A stretch of 64,000 nt of DNA from an uncultured Siphonobacter sp. (GCA_913774715.1 CAJYHS010000065.1:102957-166956), one strand, 5' to 3'; shown: positions 50,828 to 61,130, counted from the stretch's first letter. The notes: a model not told the origin generated them from the sequence alone. Made by a program: numbers and translations.

Positions 50828-53800
50828 ATGAGAAAATTGTTTACCAGACCACCCGTTTTCCTATGGCTAGTGGTGGTTTCCTTCTTCATGGGAAGTTCAG
50901 CTTTTGCCCAGGGAATCACCGGAACCGTTACTTCAACGGATGTAAAAAACGGGATTCCAGGTGCCAGTATCACTGTTAAAGGCACTAACCTTGGAACCGT
51001 AACGAACGCAGACGGGCAGTATACCATCCGATTTGAAGGCAAAAGCGGCACGCTCGTGGTTTCTTCGGTAGGTTACATCACGAAAGAATTACCCATCAGT
51101 GGGCAAACCACCATCAATGTCACACTAGATCCCGATACCAAGGCTTTGAATGAAGTGGTGGTAATTGGGTATGGTACAGCCCGAAAAACGGATATCACCG
51201 GAGCTGTTACCTCGTTAACCGCTAAAAACCTGGATGAACGTCCGGTTCTGCGTGTAGATCAGGCTCTGGTCGGTCAGTTAGCCGGGGTTCAGGTTAAACA
51301 AACCAGTGGTGCCCTGGGGAAAGGAATGAGCGTACAGGTACGTGGGTCGGGCTCCATCACCGCGGGTAACGAACCTTTATATGTAATCGACGGATTCCCA
51401 CTGGCAACGGCTGCTCCGAACGGCTCAGGTAACTTCGCTACGGGTAACCCCCTTGATAACATGAACCCTAACGACATTGAGTCGGTACAGGTATTGAAAG
51501 ATGCAGCGGCAGCGGCTATTTACGGTTCGCGGGCAGCAAATGGCGTAGTATTGATTACAACCAAACGTGGTCAAACGGGTAAGAGTACCATTACCATGAA
51601 CGCCTATGCGGGTTACATGGAACGCAGCCGCAAGCTGGACATGTTGAACGGACCCGAATGGATTGATCGGGCCACTGAAATCATTAATGGGCAATGGGTC
51701 GCTTCGGGGGCAGGCCGCACGGCTACGCAAACCAACGCCGAACGCCGGGCTATTTTAGGCTTAGCAGAAGGTCAGGTTAACACTACTTACATGACAGATG
51801 ATCGATGGACGCAGGCGGGTTACCCTGGCTTACGCTTCCACGACTGGCAGGATGAAGCCTTCCGCAAAGGAGCCGTGCAGAACTATCAGCTTTCGGCGAG
51901 TGGCGGTACAGATAACGTGAATTATTACGTGTCGGGTAACTACGTACAGCAGCAGGGTATGGTCATCAATACCGATTATACGGCTTACTCAGCCCGTGCC
52001 AATGTCGAAGTAAAAGCTTCTAAAAATCTGAAATTCGGCGTTAACCTGGCTCCTACGTATTCCATCAACCACGATCCGGGTGTAGAAGGCAAGGATAATA
52101 TCCTTCACCAGTTATTAAGCTACTCTCCCGTTCAGGAAGAAAGTGCGGGTTTATATCCCAATAGTGGAAATATTCCTCAGTATCGCTGGAGCACGTCAGC
52201 CAACAGCCCGATTGCCAAACTGGAACGCGTTATCGGCGAAACGAAACGCGTTCGGACACTGGGTTCACTTTACGGTGAATATCAGTTAGCGAAAGGGCTT
52301 TTCTGGAAAACAACCCTGAACCTGGACAACACGGATAATACCTCGAAAGGCTATACCCCCTATTCCGTTGCCAGCTCGCTGGAAGCACGGAATGCTCAGC
52401 AAACCATCCTGACTTCGGGTTCATTCAGCACCTACCGGAAACGGACATTTGTGAACGAGAACACGCTGTCTTACTCACACATTTTTGCTGAAAAACATGA
52501 TCTGTCGCTGTTAGGCGGTATCTCGTACACCTCCGATAAAATCGAAGCCTCTGCAATGAACTCCAATGGTGGTTTTAGCAATAATGCCATCACGACACTC
52601 AACGCTGCCAATGGCATCACCGGTAATACCTCCGAAGCTCGCAACGTGCTGATTTCTTTCTTCGGTCGGGCTCAGTATAACTACGATGGTAAATACTTAT
52701 TCACGGCCAGTGTTCGTCAGGACGGTTCTTCTCGTTTTGGATCCAATACCCGCTGGGGTGTATTTCCCTCGGCGTCAGTCGGCTGGCGGATTTCTCAGGA
52801 AGAATTCATGCAGTCAATCACCGCTATTAACGAGCTGAAACTTCGGGGTAGCTGGGGTACTTCCGGTAACTATAACATTGGGGATTACAGTACTTTACCA
52901 ACGTTGGGTACGTATAACTACTCGTTCAACGGAGTAAATGCCATTGGTCAGGCTCCAGCAGGGGTTATTAACTCAAACCTTTCCTGGGAAAAATCTCAAA
53001 CGTTCGATGTCGGTCTGGACTTTGCCATTCTCCGCAACCGCATCAGTGCTTCGTTTGATGTGTATAGCAAAACCAACACGGCTTTATTACTCAACGTACC
53101 CATCTTAGCCGTTACAGGCTTTAACTCCGCTTTGGGTAATGCGGGTAGCGTTCGCAACACAGGCTGGGAATTGCAGCTAAACACCAACAATACAACGGGA
53201 GCTTTCAAGTGGAACACCTCGCTGAACTTCAGCCACAACGCTAATAAAGTTCTTTCACTGGCGGGTGGTCAGAGTCAAACCCTGATTCCTTCTTCGTTTG
53301 ATATTTCGCACTCGATTCTTCGCGTGGGTGATCCTTTATACAGCATCTACGTCGTACGTCAGATTGGTATTCTTTCTCAGGAAGACATCAATAACAAAGT
53401 GGCCTTATATGGCTCTCAGGTAGCTGGTGATCCCCGGTATATGGATGCGAACGGCGACGGCGTGATTGACGCCAATGACCGCGTGATTGTCGGACAACCT
53501 AACCCTAAATACACCTGGGGTATTACGAACAACTTCCGGTATAAAAACTTCGATCTGAGCGTATTGGTACAAGGCCAGAACGGCGGTTCTATTTACTCCC
53601 TGTTAGGCCGGGCACTGAACCGGACTGGACAGGGCGTGGTGGATAACGCTCTGGGGTATCACCGCGATCGCTGGCGTTCGGCTGAAAACCCTGGTGCAGG
53701 TGTGGTAGGTAAAGCCTACTCTACGTTTGGTCGGATCAAAAATACCGACTGGCTGTATTCTTCCAACTACGTTCGCGTTCGGAACATCACGCTGGGGTAT

Positions 53801-54016
53801 AACCTGAAATCCATCGTAAAAGTACCGCAGATTCAGGGAGCCCGAATTTACGTTACCGCTGAAAACTTTTTTGGCTGGGATAAGTACAAAGGGGGCCTGA
53901 ACCCCGAAGCCACCAACACGAACCTGAGTGGTGATTCTTCGTACCCGGAAGCCGGTGATTACGGCGGATTACCCATCGCTCGTTCACTGATCTTTGGTGT
54001 TAACTTAACTTTCTAA
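50828..54016 (+). CDS. SusC/RagA-type TonB-linked outer-membrane protein
   Basis: A 1062-residue protein. A signal peptide (1-28, ending SSAFAQ) is followed by a CNA/carboxypeptidase-like domain (about 30-105, GTVTSTDVKNGIPGASITVKG). Next come a TonB-box region, a plug domain with SGSITAGNEPLYVIDGFP and SVQVLKDAAAAAIYGSRAANG, and a large beta-barrel ending in LIFGVNLTF. It imports oligosaccharides or other polymers together with the SusD lipoprotein encoded 8 bp downstream. No glycoside hydrolase is in the same operon, so the substrate is unassigned. Confidence 0.96.
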   Translation: MRKLFTRPPVFLWLVVVSFFMGSSAFAQGITGTVTSTDVKNGIPGASITVKGTNLGTVTNADGQYTIRFEGKSGTLVVSSVGYITKELPISGQTTINVTLDPDTKALNEVVVIGYGTARKTDITGAVTSLTAKNLDERPVLRVDQALVGQLAGVQVKQTSGALGKGMSVQVRGSGSITAGNEPLYVIDGFPLATAAPNGSGNFATGNPLDNMNPNDIESVQVLKDAAAAAIYGSRAANGVVLITTKRGQTGKSTITMNAYAGYMERSRKLDMLNGPEWIDRATEIINGQWVASGAGRTATQTNAERRAILGLAEGQVNTTYMTDDRWTQAGYPGLRFHDWQDEAFRKGAVQNYQLSASGGTDNVNYYVSGNYVQQQGMVINTDYTAYSARANVEVKASKNLKFGVNLAPTYSINHDPGVEGKDNILHQLLSYSPVQEESAGLYPNSGNIPQYRWSTSANSPIAKLERVIGETKRVRTLGSLYGEYQLAKGLFWKTTLNLDNTDNTSKGYTPYSVASSLEARNAQQTILTSGSFSTYRKRTFVNENTLSYSHIFAEKHDLSLLGGISYTSDKIEASAMNSNGGFSNNAITTLNAANGITGNTSEARNVLISFFGRAQYNYDGKYLFTASVRQDGSSRFGSNTRWGVFPSASVGWRISQEEFMQSITAINELKLRGSWGTSGNYNIGDYSTLPTLGTYNYSFNGVNAIGQAPAGVINSNLSWEKSQTFDVGLDFAILRNRISASFDVYSKTNTALLLNVPILAVTGFNSALGNAGSVRNTGWELQLNTNNTTGAFKWNTSLNFSHNANKVLSLAGGQSQTLIPSSFDISHSILRVGDPLYSIYVVRQIGILSQEDINNKVALYGSQVAGDPRYMDANGDGVIDANDRVIVGQPNPKYTWGITNNFRYKNFDLSVLVQGQNGGSIYSLLGRALNRTGQGVVDNALGYHRDRWRSAENPGAGVVGKAYSTFGRIKNTDWLYSSNYVRVRNITLGYNLKSIVKVPQIQGARIYVTAENFFGWDKYKGGLNPEATNTNLSGDSSYPEAGDYGGLPIARSLIFGVNLTF

Positions 54017-54024
54017 TCGTAGCC

Positions 54025-55521
54025 ATGAAAAGAACATATGTAGTAGTAGCCGCTTTACTGACGGCCCTGGTTACGTCCTGCACGGATGATCTAACCCAAA
54101 CTCCCATTTCCGCCGCCACTACGGAAACGTTTTATACTCAGCAAACCGATTTCATTCAGGGTATTAATGCGGTTTACGCCAGTTTAAAAACTTATCCTGA
54201 TCGTTTGCTGAACCTTTCCGAAACGCGTTCTGATAACTTATATGCCGTTTCGGACGGCGGTGTGCGAGATTGGGAAGGAATTAATAGCTTCCATAAAACC
54301 ATCGCGAGTAATCCTTACATCAGCGAAGCCTGGAATACTAACTTTAATGGTATCTACCGAGCGAATGTTGTGCTGGACCAGCTCTCCCAGAAAGGCTCTC
54401 TTGTGACGGATGCAACCCTTCGGACGCGTCTGGAGGCCGAAGCCAAATTCCTGCGAGCCTTTATGTATTTTGATCTGGTTCGCATTTTCGGGAAAGTTCC
54501 GCTGGTGGATCGTCCCGTAACGGCTGAGGAAGCCAAAAGCATTTCCCGAAGTTCAGTGTCCGATGTGTATAATCTGATTTTGTCCGATTTACAATTCGCG
54601 ATAACTAATCTGCCCGAAACCAGTGCTACGGCAGATCGTGGACGGGCTACAAAGTACGCGGCTAAATCAACCCTGGCCTTGGTATACATGACTCGTTCTG
54701 CTCCGACCTACGATATTGAAGGCCCTGGCTTAGGACTTAACGAATGGAATCTGGCCCTGGCTCAGTTGAACGATATTATCAACAGTGGTAAATATTCACT
54801 GGTATCGAGCTACGCGAATATCTTCTCGTACACGAATGAGTATAACTCGGAAGTCGTTTTTGACATTCAGTACACTTCAGGCATAGTACCGGTTGTGGGC
54901 GGCACCTTCCCCTGGTTACTCGTTCCAGATACCTGGTTCCAGTCCAATGGCAAACCCACGCAGGGCGGGTTAACGATTCGTCCCGTAGCCAGTGATCTCA
55001 TTGCCAGATACACCGCTAAAGACGTTCGAAAAAGCTTTAACATTCTGACAGGATACACGTATAATGGCGTTACCGAAAACCGTTCCTTCTTCAAGAAATA
55101 CGTAGATGTAACAAAAACGCCCGTCAACCGTCTGGACTGGCCCATCAACTTCATCGTCAGTCGCTATACGGACATTCTGATGCTAAAAGCTGAATGTATT
55201 CTGAAAGGAGCTACCGGCTCGCAGGCGGATGTGGATGCCATTGTCAATCAGGTGCGTACTCGGGCGGGTCTGGAAACGATTTCTAATGTAACGCTGCCAC
55301 AGCTTTACGAAGAGCGTCGCCTCGAATTCGCGGCTGAAGGTTCTCGCTGGCATGATCTGGTTCGAAGCGGTCAGATCACCACCATTATTCCGGCCTGGAT
55401 TACCCAGGAAGACGTACAGAAGCAAATGCAGGCATTCGTGAAAGAATACATTATCTACCCCATTCCTCAAGCCGAGCTGGATGCTCAGCCGGGTTTATAT
55501 ACGCAGAATACAGGGTATTAA
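54025..55521 (+). CDS. SusD/RagB-type nutrient-binding lipoprotein
   Basis: A 498-residue protein. The lipoprotein signal ends at Cys19 (LLTALVTSC). A SusD-like N-terminal region (NLSETRSDNLYAVSD, LRAFMYFDLVRIFGKVPLV) is followed by TPR-like helices and the C-terminal RagB/SusD domain (RYTDILMLKAECILKGATG, LYEERRLEFAAEGSRWHDLVR). It sits on the cell surface as the lid of the SusC transporter. The operon ends at the 18-bp hairpin at 55538-55578. Confidence 0.96.
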   Translation: MKRTYVVVAALLTALVTSCTDDLTQTPISAATTETFYTQQTDFIQGINAVYASLKTYPDRLLNLSETRSDNLYAVSDGGVRDWEGINSFHKTIASNPYISEAWNTNFNGIYRANVVLDQLSQKGSLVTDATLRTRLEAEAKFLRAFMYFDLVRIFGKVPLVDRPVTAEEAKSISRSSVSDVYNLILSDLQFAITNLPETSATADRGRATKYAAKSTLALVYMTRSAPTYDIEGPGLGLNEWNLALAQLNDIINSGKYSLVSSYANIFSYTNEYNSEVVFDIQYTSGIVPVVGGTFPWLLVPDTWFQSNGKPTQGGLTIRPVASDLIARYTAKDVRKSFNILTGYTYNGVTENRSFFKKYVDVTKTPVNRLDWPINFIVSRYTDILMLKAECILKGATGSQADVDAIVNQVRTRAGLETISNVTLPQLYEERRLEFAAEGSRWHDLVRSGQITTIIPAWITQEDVQKQMQAFVKEYIIYPIPQAELDAQPGLYTQNTGY

Positions 55522-55537
55522 ACATGAGTTGAGTATC

Positions 55538-55583
55538 AAGACAAAGCTCCGGCAGAAAATCTGCCGGAGCTTTGTCTTTTATA
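55538..55583 (+). terminator. Terminator of the susCD operon
   Basis: A perfect 18-bp stem (55538-55555 with 55561-55578) and a 5-nt loop, followed by TT. It also faces the convergent small membrane protein gene at 55596. Confidence 0.87.
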
Positions 55584-55595
55584 TACCAGAGTCTA

Positions 55596-56006
55596 TTACA
55601 CTTGCCAGAATTTCAGATACCTGCTGAGCCATAGGACATAAATGGTTCCGTAGGCAAGGCCTGCCACCAGCCACGAAGTTATATTAACCAGATACCCTTT
55701 GGGGTCGGGAGACAGCAGAAATAAAAGGGTCCCATACCCACTAAAGCACGCTACACTTAAAGCAATGGAATAGACCTTATTTTCTACTTTAAAGTGGTTA
55801 ACTAACCCAGGAAATGTCCCTACTGGAAACAGATACAGAAGTAAGATTCCGTAAAAAATAAAAATCATACATGTTTCGAAGGAATCTCCTGAATAACCTT
55901 TTTCATCATCAGCAGTGAAACAATTCATTACTTCAGTATAAGCAAAAGCATGCACCCAAAGTGTAATTAATGCCGCTACTATTACTTTAACAAAAACCTT
56001 TCTCAT
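55596..56006 (-). CDS. Small four-helix membrane protein (paralogue A)
   Basis: A 136-residue protein with about four transmembrane helices and a loop HFKVENKVYSIALSVA that resembles HFKIQSLRALIIIAG in the neighbouring protein. Both end in a helix with a LAYGTIYVLWL / LLYGLIDGLWV motif. The two genes look like a tandem duplication. I recognise no family. Confidence 0.7.
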   Translation of the reverse strand: MRKVFVKVIVAALITLWVHAFAYTEVMNCFTADDEKGYSGDSFETCMIFIFYGILLLYLFPVGTFPGLVNHFKVENKVYSIALSVACFSGYGTLLFLLSPDPKGYLVNITSWLVAGLAYGTIYVLWLSRYLKFWQV

Positions 56007-56025
56007 TAGTGAACCAGTACGCTAG

Positions 56026-56466
56026 TTATACCCTTACCTTACCTATCTCAGCCTTTTTTCGCACCCAAAGGCCGTCTATCAATCCATAGAGCAGCCCTGT
56101 TATTCCCAAACCTGTGCTATCCAGTAACCAGTAGTTACTTTTCATCCAGTTAAGAGCAAGGAGTATCAGTGCCCCTAGACCACCCGTGATTCCAGCTATG
56201 ATGATCAAAGCCCGGAGAGATTGAATTTTGAAGTGATAAACGGTTACCTGGTAAATCGCGGGTATCAATAGATAGACCGGGAAGAACCTGAGAACGACGT
56301 AGAGATACACCGATAGTACATAGCTCACCACCGAATACGTTTTCGATTCAGAAGGATAGGCTGTTGCTCCACCGTATTCAGTAGCCACTCCTACCGAGAA
56401 GGCTACATATACCAGCAAACAGAAGTAGAGGTTAATCAGAGTTTTAAAGAAAGACTTCCACATCAT
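56026..56466 (-). CDS. Small four-helix membrane protein (paralogue B)
   Basis: A 146-residue protein with about four transmembrane helices (LINLYFCLLVYVAFSVGVA at the start, FFPVYLLIPAIYQV, IIAGITGGLGALILLAL and LLYGLIDGLWV). It is 19 bp upstream of paralogue A on the same strand, with the same helix order and the shared HFK loop. It starts with two Met codons. The function is unknown. Confidence 0.7.
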   Translation of the reverse strand: MMWKSFFKTLINLYFCLLVYVAFSVGVATEYGGATAYPSESKTYSVVSYVLSVYLYVVLRFFPVYLLIPAIYQVTVYHFKIQSLRALIIIAGITGGLGALILLALNWMKSNYWLLDSTGLGITGLLYGLIDGLWVRKKAEIGKVRV

Positions 56467-56502
56467 TTACTAATTGAAAGGTTAGTATTTGATTTAAAAA
56501 GA

Positions 56503-56529
56503 AAAACCGGGGGCAGAACCCCCGGCTTT
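56503..56529 (-). terminator. Terminator of the IPT/TIG lipoprotein gene
   Basis: A 7-bp GC stem CCGGGGG / CCCCCGG (56507-56513 with 56519-56525), extended by A-T pairs. On the minus strand it is followed by TTTTTCTTTTT. Confidence 0.87.
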
Positions 56530-56561
56530 TCGAGCAACACCAATATGAAAAATCCGTAATA

Positions 56562-58232
56562 CTATTTGTCGTAGTTCGTCTGCTGAGGATTGAAGTTCGT
56601 CCAGTTAGCAGTCCAGTTCGTGGTACCGAACGCACCGATGAAGTTTTCTTTTGTGAAGAAAGAATCAGAAGCTTTATCCGCCCAAACCGCACCTGATAAT
56701 AAAGGTGAGCCCGTTTTAGGCAGGAAGCTGGCCGTTCCATCCAGTTTCCAGTTGCTATCGTTCAGACCCAGCGTAGAAACGTTAGCGGCGGCAATGATCT
56801 GGTTAGCGAAAGCCGTCGTGTTGAAGAACGTTTTTGCTTGCTCGTCCGTCAGACCGTTGGCACCACGTACATCCGTGTTTACGTTAGCAATCATTACTTT
56901 ACGAATCTGCATGCTGGAAGGGCTACCTACCGTGCTTGGCAGCGTCGTTGTATTGTCTAAACGCAGACCTTCGGGGAAACCAGCGAATACTGAGTTAAAT
57001 ACGCTCAGCGACGTGGCACGACGTAAGTGCATAGCGGACTGGAAGCCACCGTTACCTTTGATCGTTGCCGTTGATGGCGTTCCACTGGTTCCAAAAACGC
57101 TCACGTTAGCGAATACAGGTGAAGTCTTAGGTTCTGGAGCTACGCCAGAGTTCGTACCGTCACCGGATTGGTTATCAGACTCAAAGCCGTTAGAACCAGA
57201 CTGATCGGCTACTTCAGGATCCCGAAGAGCTAAAGCGTACTGAACTTTACCGTTGTAACCAAAATCCGTATCGAAATCATCATCCCAGGTGCGGTACGCT
57301 ACTAAGTGTTTTGCATTTACTGAACCACCAAACCACTCGAATGAATCGTCACCGCTGTACGAAACCTGAACGTAATCAATCGTCGTTCCTGAACCTACAC
57401 CGTATAAAGTCAACCCGTTAATTTCAGAGTTCGCCGCGGAAGAAAGAGCCACACCCGCAAACTCAATACGAACGTACTTCAGGATACCTGAGTTATCAGT
57501 AGCCACCAGGTTACCAGGAGTCAGTGAACCTTCGATACCACCTTCGAAATCTTTTTGCGTGATCTGGTTGTGTGTGCCATTACCAGCAATAACCACACCG
57601 CCCCAGTCACCGTAGCTACGAGAACCAGCTGCTTTAGAAGACGTAAATACGATTGGCTGTGTTTCGGTACCTTCAGCCATGATTTTGGCACCTTTGTTGA
57701 TGATCAGCGTAGCAGCACGACCGTTCGCATCAAGCTCTTTTCCACCACCTTTGATGATCGTACCGGGCTTGATCGTTAACGTTACACCGCTGTTTACATA
57801 CACGTAACCTTTCAGCAGGTATACTTTATCAGCAGACCAGGTCTGATCAGCCGTGATGCGTCCTGAAACCTCCTGTACTGCTTTCGCGGTTAAGGTAAAG
57901 TTCGTAGAGCTGGTTACTGATTTATCGCCTACTTTAACAGTGATAGGACCATCCTGAGCACCGGCGGGAACCGTGGCCGTGATGCTGGTGGCGGTAACCG
58001 CTTTAGGCGTTGCACTCACGTTTCCGGTGAATGTTACCGTAACGGCGGAGGTGCTGGTACCAAATTCAGAACCGGAAATTGTAATATCTGTACCAACGGG
58101 GGCCGACGCTGGATTGATTCCTGTAATGCTTAATGCTGGAGCTGGCGACTCATTGTTGTTACAACTTGTCAACATAACACCTGTGGAGAACAGGGCCAGG
58201 ATGGCAATGTTTACTCGCTTGAACAATTGCAT
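56562..58232 (-). CDS. IPT/TIG-domain lipoprotein with beta-helix-like region
   Basis: A 556-residue protein. The lipoprotein signal ends at Cys24 (FSTGVMLTSC). An IPT/TIG Ig-like domain (about 34-118, ITGINPASAPVGTDITISGSEFG) is followed by a long region of beta-strand repeats with Gly-rich turns (SGVTLTIKPGTIIKGGGKEL, WGGVVIAGNG, LKYVRIEFAG). That region looks like a right-handed beta-helix, as in pectate-lyase-like or adhesin proteins. It probably sits on the cell surface. It is 39 bp downstream of a TonB-dependent receptor gene and likely works with it, in a way analogous to SusD. Confidence 0.82.
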   Translation of the reverse strand: MQLFKRVNIAILALFSTGVMLTSCNNNESPAPALSITGINPASAPVGTDITISGSEFGTSTSAVTVTFTGNVSATPKAVTATSITATVPAGAQDGPITVKVGDKSVTSSTNFTLTAKAVQEVSGRITADQTWSADKVYLLKGYVYVNSGVTLTIKPGTIIKGGGKELDANGRAATLIINKGAKIMAEGTETQPIVFTSSKAAGSRSYGDWGGVVIAGNGTHNQITQKDFEGGIEGSLTPGNLVATDNSGILKYVRIEFAGVALSSAANSEINGLTLYGVGSGTTIDYVQVSYSGDDSFEWFGGSVNAKHLVAYRTWDDDFDTDFGYNGKVQYALALRDPEVADQSGSNGFESDNQSGDGTNSGVAPEPKTSPVFANVSVFGTSGTPSTATIKGNGGFQSAMHLRRATSLSVFNSVFAGFPEGLRLDNTTTLPSTVGSPSSMQIRKVMIANVNTDVRGANGLTDEQAKTFFNTTAFANQIIAAANVSTLGLNDSNWKLDGTASFLPKTGSPLLSGAVWADKASDSFFTKENFIGAFGTTNWTANWTNFNPQQTNYDK

Positions 58233-58271
58233 AATTAATAAAGGTTTGAATTAATTGGTCTTACTTGTTTA

Positions 58272-61130
58272 TTAAGGAATAACGGTTCTTCTACCGAAGG
58301 AATAGACCACGCTAAGGGTACTGTAACTGCCTCGTTTGAAACTGCGAATGGTTTGTTCGGAACCTCCGTCAATTTTTGCGTTCCGATTGAAATCCTGCTC
58401 CAGACGAACGGCCTGGTTTAACAGATCCTGAACGCCCAGACGTAACTCCCATTTCTTGCTGAAGGTCTTGCTCACGTTCAGGTCAATCACGCTGCGGGGC
58501 ATTTCGTAAATCGTGGGGTTATCTACGTTACCTACCGCGAAGATCCGGGGACCGAATACGTTGTAGAGAATGTTAGCCTGCCATCCTTTTTTGTCGGCGT
58601 AGTACACACCTGCGTTAATCAGATAAGGCGACTGGTTCATCATCGGACGCTCGGTATCGGTCAGGCCACGGATGTCGATGGTCTGAACTACCCCGCTCAA
58701 ACCGGGAGCGGTTACGAAATCACCTAATTTGATTTTACTCTGGATGAGCGATACGTTGGCAACCAGCGTCAGGTTTTTCAGGAATTCGCTTCCTGAGTTA
58801 GCCAGTGACTTCCGGGCTTCCAGCTCCACGCCATAACTCATGGCACTTTTGGAGTTAATGAACGTATAAGCCAGGCCATTTACCTGAGGAATCAGGAAGC
58901 TTTCAATGGGATTTTTGAAGTTCTTGTAGAAACCCGTTACCGAAATGACTTCACCATCGCTGGGGTAAAATTCCCATTTCGCGTCGAGGTTTTGAATCTG
59001 CGAGTTAACCAGGGTTTCGTTTCCGCGAATGTCAGCATTCAGAGCGAAGTCGAAGTAGTTGAAAGGAGCCTGCTCGCGGAACTCCGGACGGTTCACAGTA
59101 TACGAGTAAGCCAGACGTAGATTCTGCTTCTCGTTCAGTTTATAGGTAAAGTTTGCCGAAGGAAGTGGACTAAATACGGCTTGATTCACCAGATTGGCCT
59201 GAAGTACATTGCTTAACTTCCGAATGTTATACTCACCGCGGAAACCTAAGGTCAAACTGGCTCTGGGGGAGATGTTAATATCGCCTCCTACATATCCTGC
59301 CGCGTAGGTATTGGCAGCATTGTAAGCATCCGTAGGCTTCGTACCATCCAGCATGGAGTACGTTCCCTCAGCTCCACCAATGTTTTGTTGATTGAACACT
59401 TCGCCAATGCCCTGAGAAGCGATGTTCTGAACATTTCCTAACCGCTGATATCCGTAGAAACGAGCATTAAAATCACGATTCTTTTGCTCCACATAAGCAC
59501 CTGCCCGAATGACGGCGGGTTCACGATCGGCAGGATTACCTAATTTTTTCTGGAAGTTAACCGAACCCGTGTATACGTATTCATGCAGGGTAGACCAGAA
59601 CCGTCCAGACTCCTGTGGCGAGGGATCGTTAGGTGTGGATACCGCGAAAGGCTGGTTAGAATTGGACGGACGAATGTAACGAACGCGTTTCCAGTCAGGC
59701 TCCCAGCGGCCAGTGAAACCAAAACCACCCATCCAGTCCAGTTTCGTTTGTTCGTCGATCTGGTGTTCGCCCGAAAGCTGGCTCGTCAGAATACTGCGGT
59801 TTTCAAAACGTTCTGAATAACTCAGACGGTCCTGCTCGATGGAGAAGTTTTTCCCTTCCCGAACAATCGTTTCCGTATTTCCTAACTGATTAAATAAGGT
59901 TTTCCACTCCAGCGTGAAGTTTGGATTGAAGCGTAAGGCCCAGTTTTGCAGAATACCCAGACGCGTGTTCCGCTGGTAGCTATGATCCATGTTCGCTTCA
60001 GCAAAATCATTCACGGAAGCACCGTTGTTGAACGTATTGAGCTGAATATCGGCTACCTGATTCGTCATCGAGTAGTTGACACTCGTTAAGCTGCTCAGAC
60101 GTTTGTCTCCAATATCCACCCGGCGGCCCATGTTGAAGGCAAAACGGATGTCGGGAGATACGGTGATGTTATTCAAACCCCAGCTATTGGGGAATAATTG
60201 TGCGTAAGAAGCTCGGGAAGCGGCATTCATGCCGTTAAACGCATTGGCTGTCGCGGGAAAACTGGTTGGAACCTGCTGAGTCTTATCCCATAAACCTAAC
60301 CAGGCTAAACCACCGCGGTTATGAGTTTGAGCACTCTGGAACGTGGTGTTGGCCCGGTAACCCACGGTAAAACCAGCATCGGTAAAGTTATTATCTGGCT
60401 TCTTCTTGGTGTAAATTTTGATCACCCCACCGGCAAAATCACCGGGTAATTCTGCCGCACCAGATTTGAAGATAATCATGCGGTCCAGGATATTGCTGGG
60501 AATCAGGTCAAATGAAAAGGCCCGCACGTCTACTTCTGACGAAGGGGTGATCATATCATTGACCATTACTGTATTATAACGAGAACTCAACCCCCGCACC
60601 ATTACGAAACGGTTATCTACGATAGATACGCCGGGAACCCGACGAATGGCCGCTGCCGCATCACGATCCTGTGACTTCTGAATCTGCATGGATGAGATCC
60701 CCACGGCAATGGGTTTGAATTGCTTGATTTCTGAGATTACGGCTACTTCCGTATTGGTAGCACGACTGGCCCGGATTACAACGTCGGAAAGATTTTTGCC
60801 TTCTTCCACTAATTCCGTTTCTAAAACGGTCGTGTTTCCGGATTCTACACGAACACTGGGGACTTCGCGAGTTTGGTAAGAGATGTACGTCACAAATACT
60901 TTGTGCGTACCGGTTGGAACATTATTAAGGACGAAAGAACCGTTTACGTCCGTTTGCGTTCCCAGGTTAGTGCCGTCGATTCGAATCGTGGCACCGATAA
61001 TGCCTTCTTTACTTTTAGCATCATTGATTTTACCTCGAATGATACCCGTTTGGGCCATGGCGACCAGTCCGGTCAGGGTAAGAAAACAGGTAAAAAATAG
61101 ACGTTGCATAGTCGTCTTTGAGGGTTTCAT
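58272..61130 (-). CDS. TonB-dependent receptor with CNA-like N-terminal domain
   Basis: A 952-residue protein; the ATG at 61106 would give a cleaner signal peptide (MQRLFFTCFLTLTGLVAMAQ). A carboxypeptidase-like domain (about 28-115, GKINDAKSKEGIIGATIRIDG) is followed by a plug (AIRRVPGVSIVDNRFVMVRG) and a beta-barrel ending in LSVVYSFGRRTVIP. This is the non-SusC type of receptor, usually for metal chelates, cobalamin or peptides. The substrate is unknown. It heads a two-gene operon with the IPT/TIG lipoprotein. Confidence 0.93.
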   Translation of the reverse strand: MKPSKTTMQRLFFTCFLTLTGLVAMAQTGIIRGKINDAKSKEGIIGATIRIDGTNLGTQTDVNGSFVLNNVPTGTHKVFVTYISYQTREVPSVRVESGNTTVLETELVEEGKNLSDVVIRASRATNTEVAVISEIKQFKPIAVGISSMQIQKSQDRDAAAAIRRVPGVSIVDNRFVMVRGLSSRYNTVMVNDMITPSSEVDVRAFSFDLIPSNILDRMIIFKSGAAELPGDFAGGVIKIYTKKKPDNNFTDAGFTVGYRANTTFQSAQTHNRGGLAWLGLWDKTQQVPTSFPATANAFNGMNAASRASYAQLFPNSWGLNNITVSPDIRFAFNMGRRVDIGDKRLSSLTSVNYSMTNQVADIQLNTFNNGASVNDFAEANMDHSYQRNTRLGILQNWALRFNPNFTLEWKTLFNQLGNTETIVREGKNFSIEQDRLSYSERFENRSILTSQLSGEHQIDEQTKLDWMGGFGFTGRWEPDWKRVRYIRPSNSNQPFAVSTPNDPSPQESGRFWSTLHEYVYTGSVNFQKKLGNPADREPAVIRAGAYVEQKNRDFNARFYGYQRLGNVQNIASQGIGEVFNQQNIGGAEGTYSMLDGTKPTDAYNAANTYAAGYVGGDINISPRASLTLGFRGEYNIRKLSNVLQANLVNQAVFSPLPSANFTYKLNEKQNLRLAYSYTVNRPEFREQAPFNYFDFALNADIRGNETLVNSQIQNLDAKWEFYPSDGEVISVTGFYKNFKNPIESFLIPQVNGLAYTFINSKSAMSYGVELEARKSLANSGSEFLKNLTLVANVSLIQSKIKLGDFVTAPGLSGVVQTIDIRGLTDTERPMMNQSPYLINAGVYYADKKGWQANILYNVFGPRIFAVGNVDNPTIYEMPRSVIDLNVSKTFSKKWELRLGVQDLLNQAVRLEQDFNRNAKIDGGSEQTIRSFKRGSYSTLSVVYSFGRRTVIP

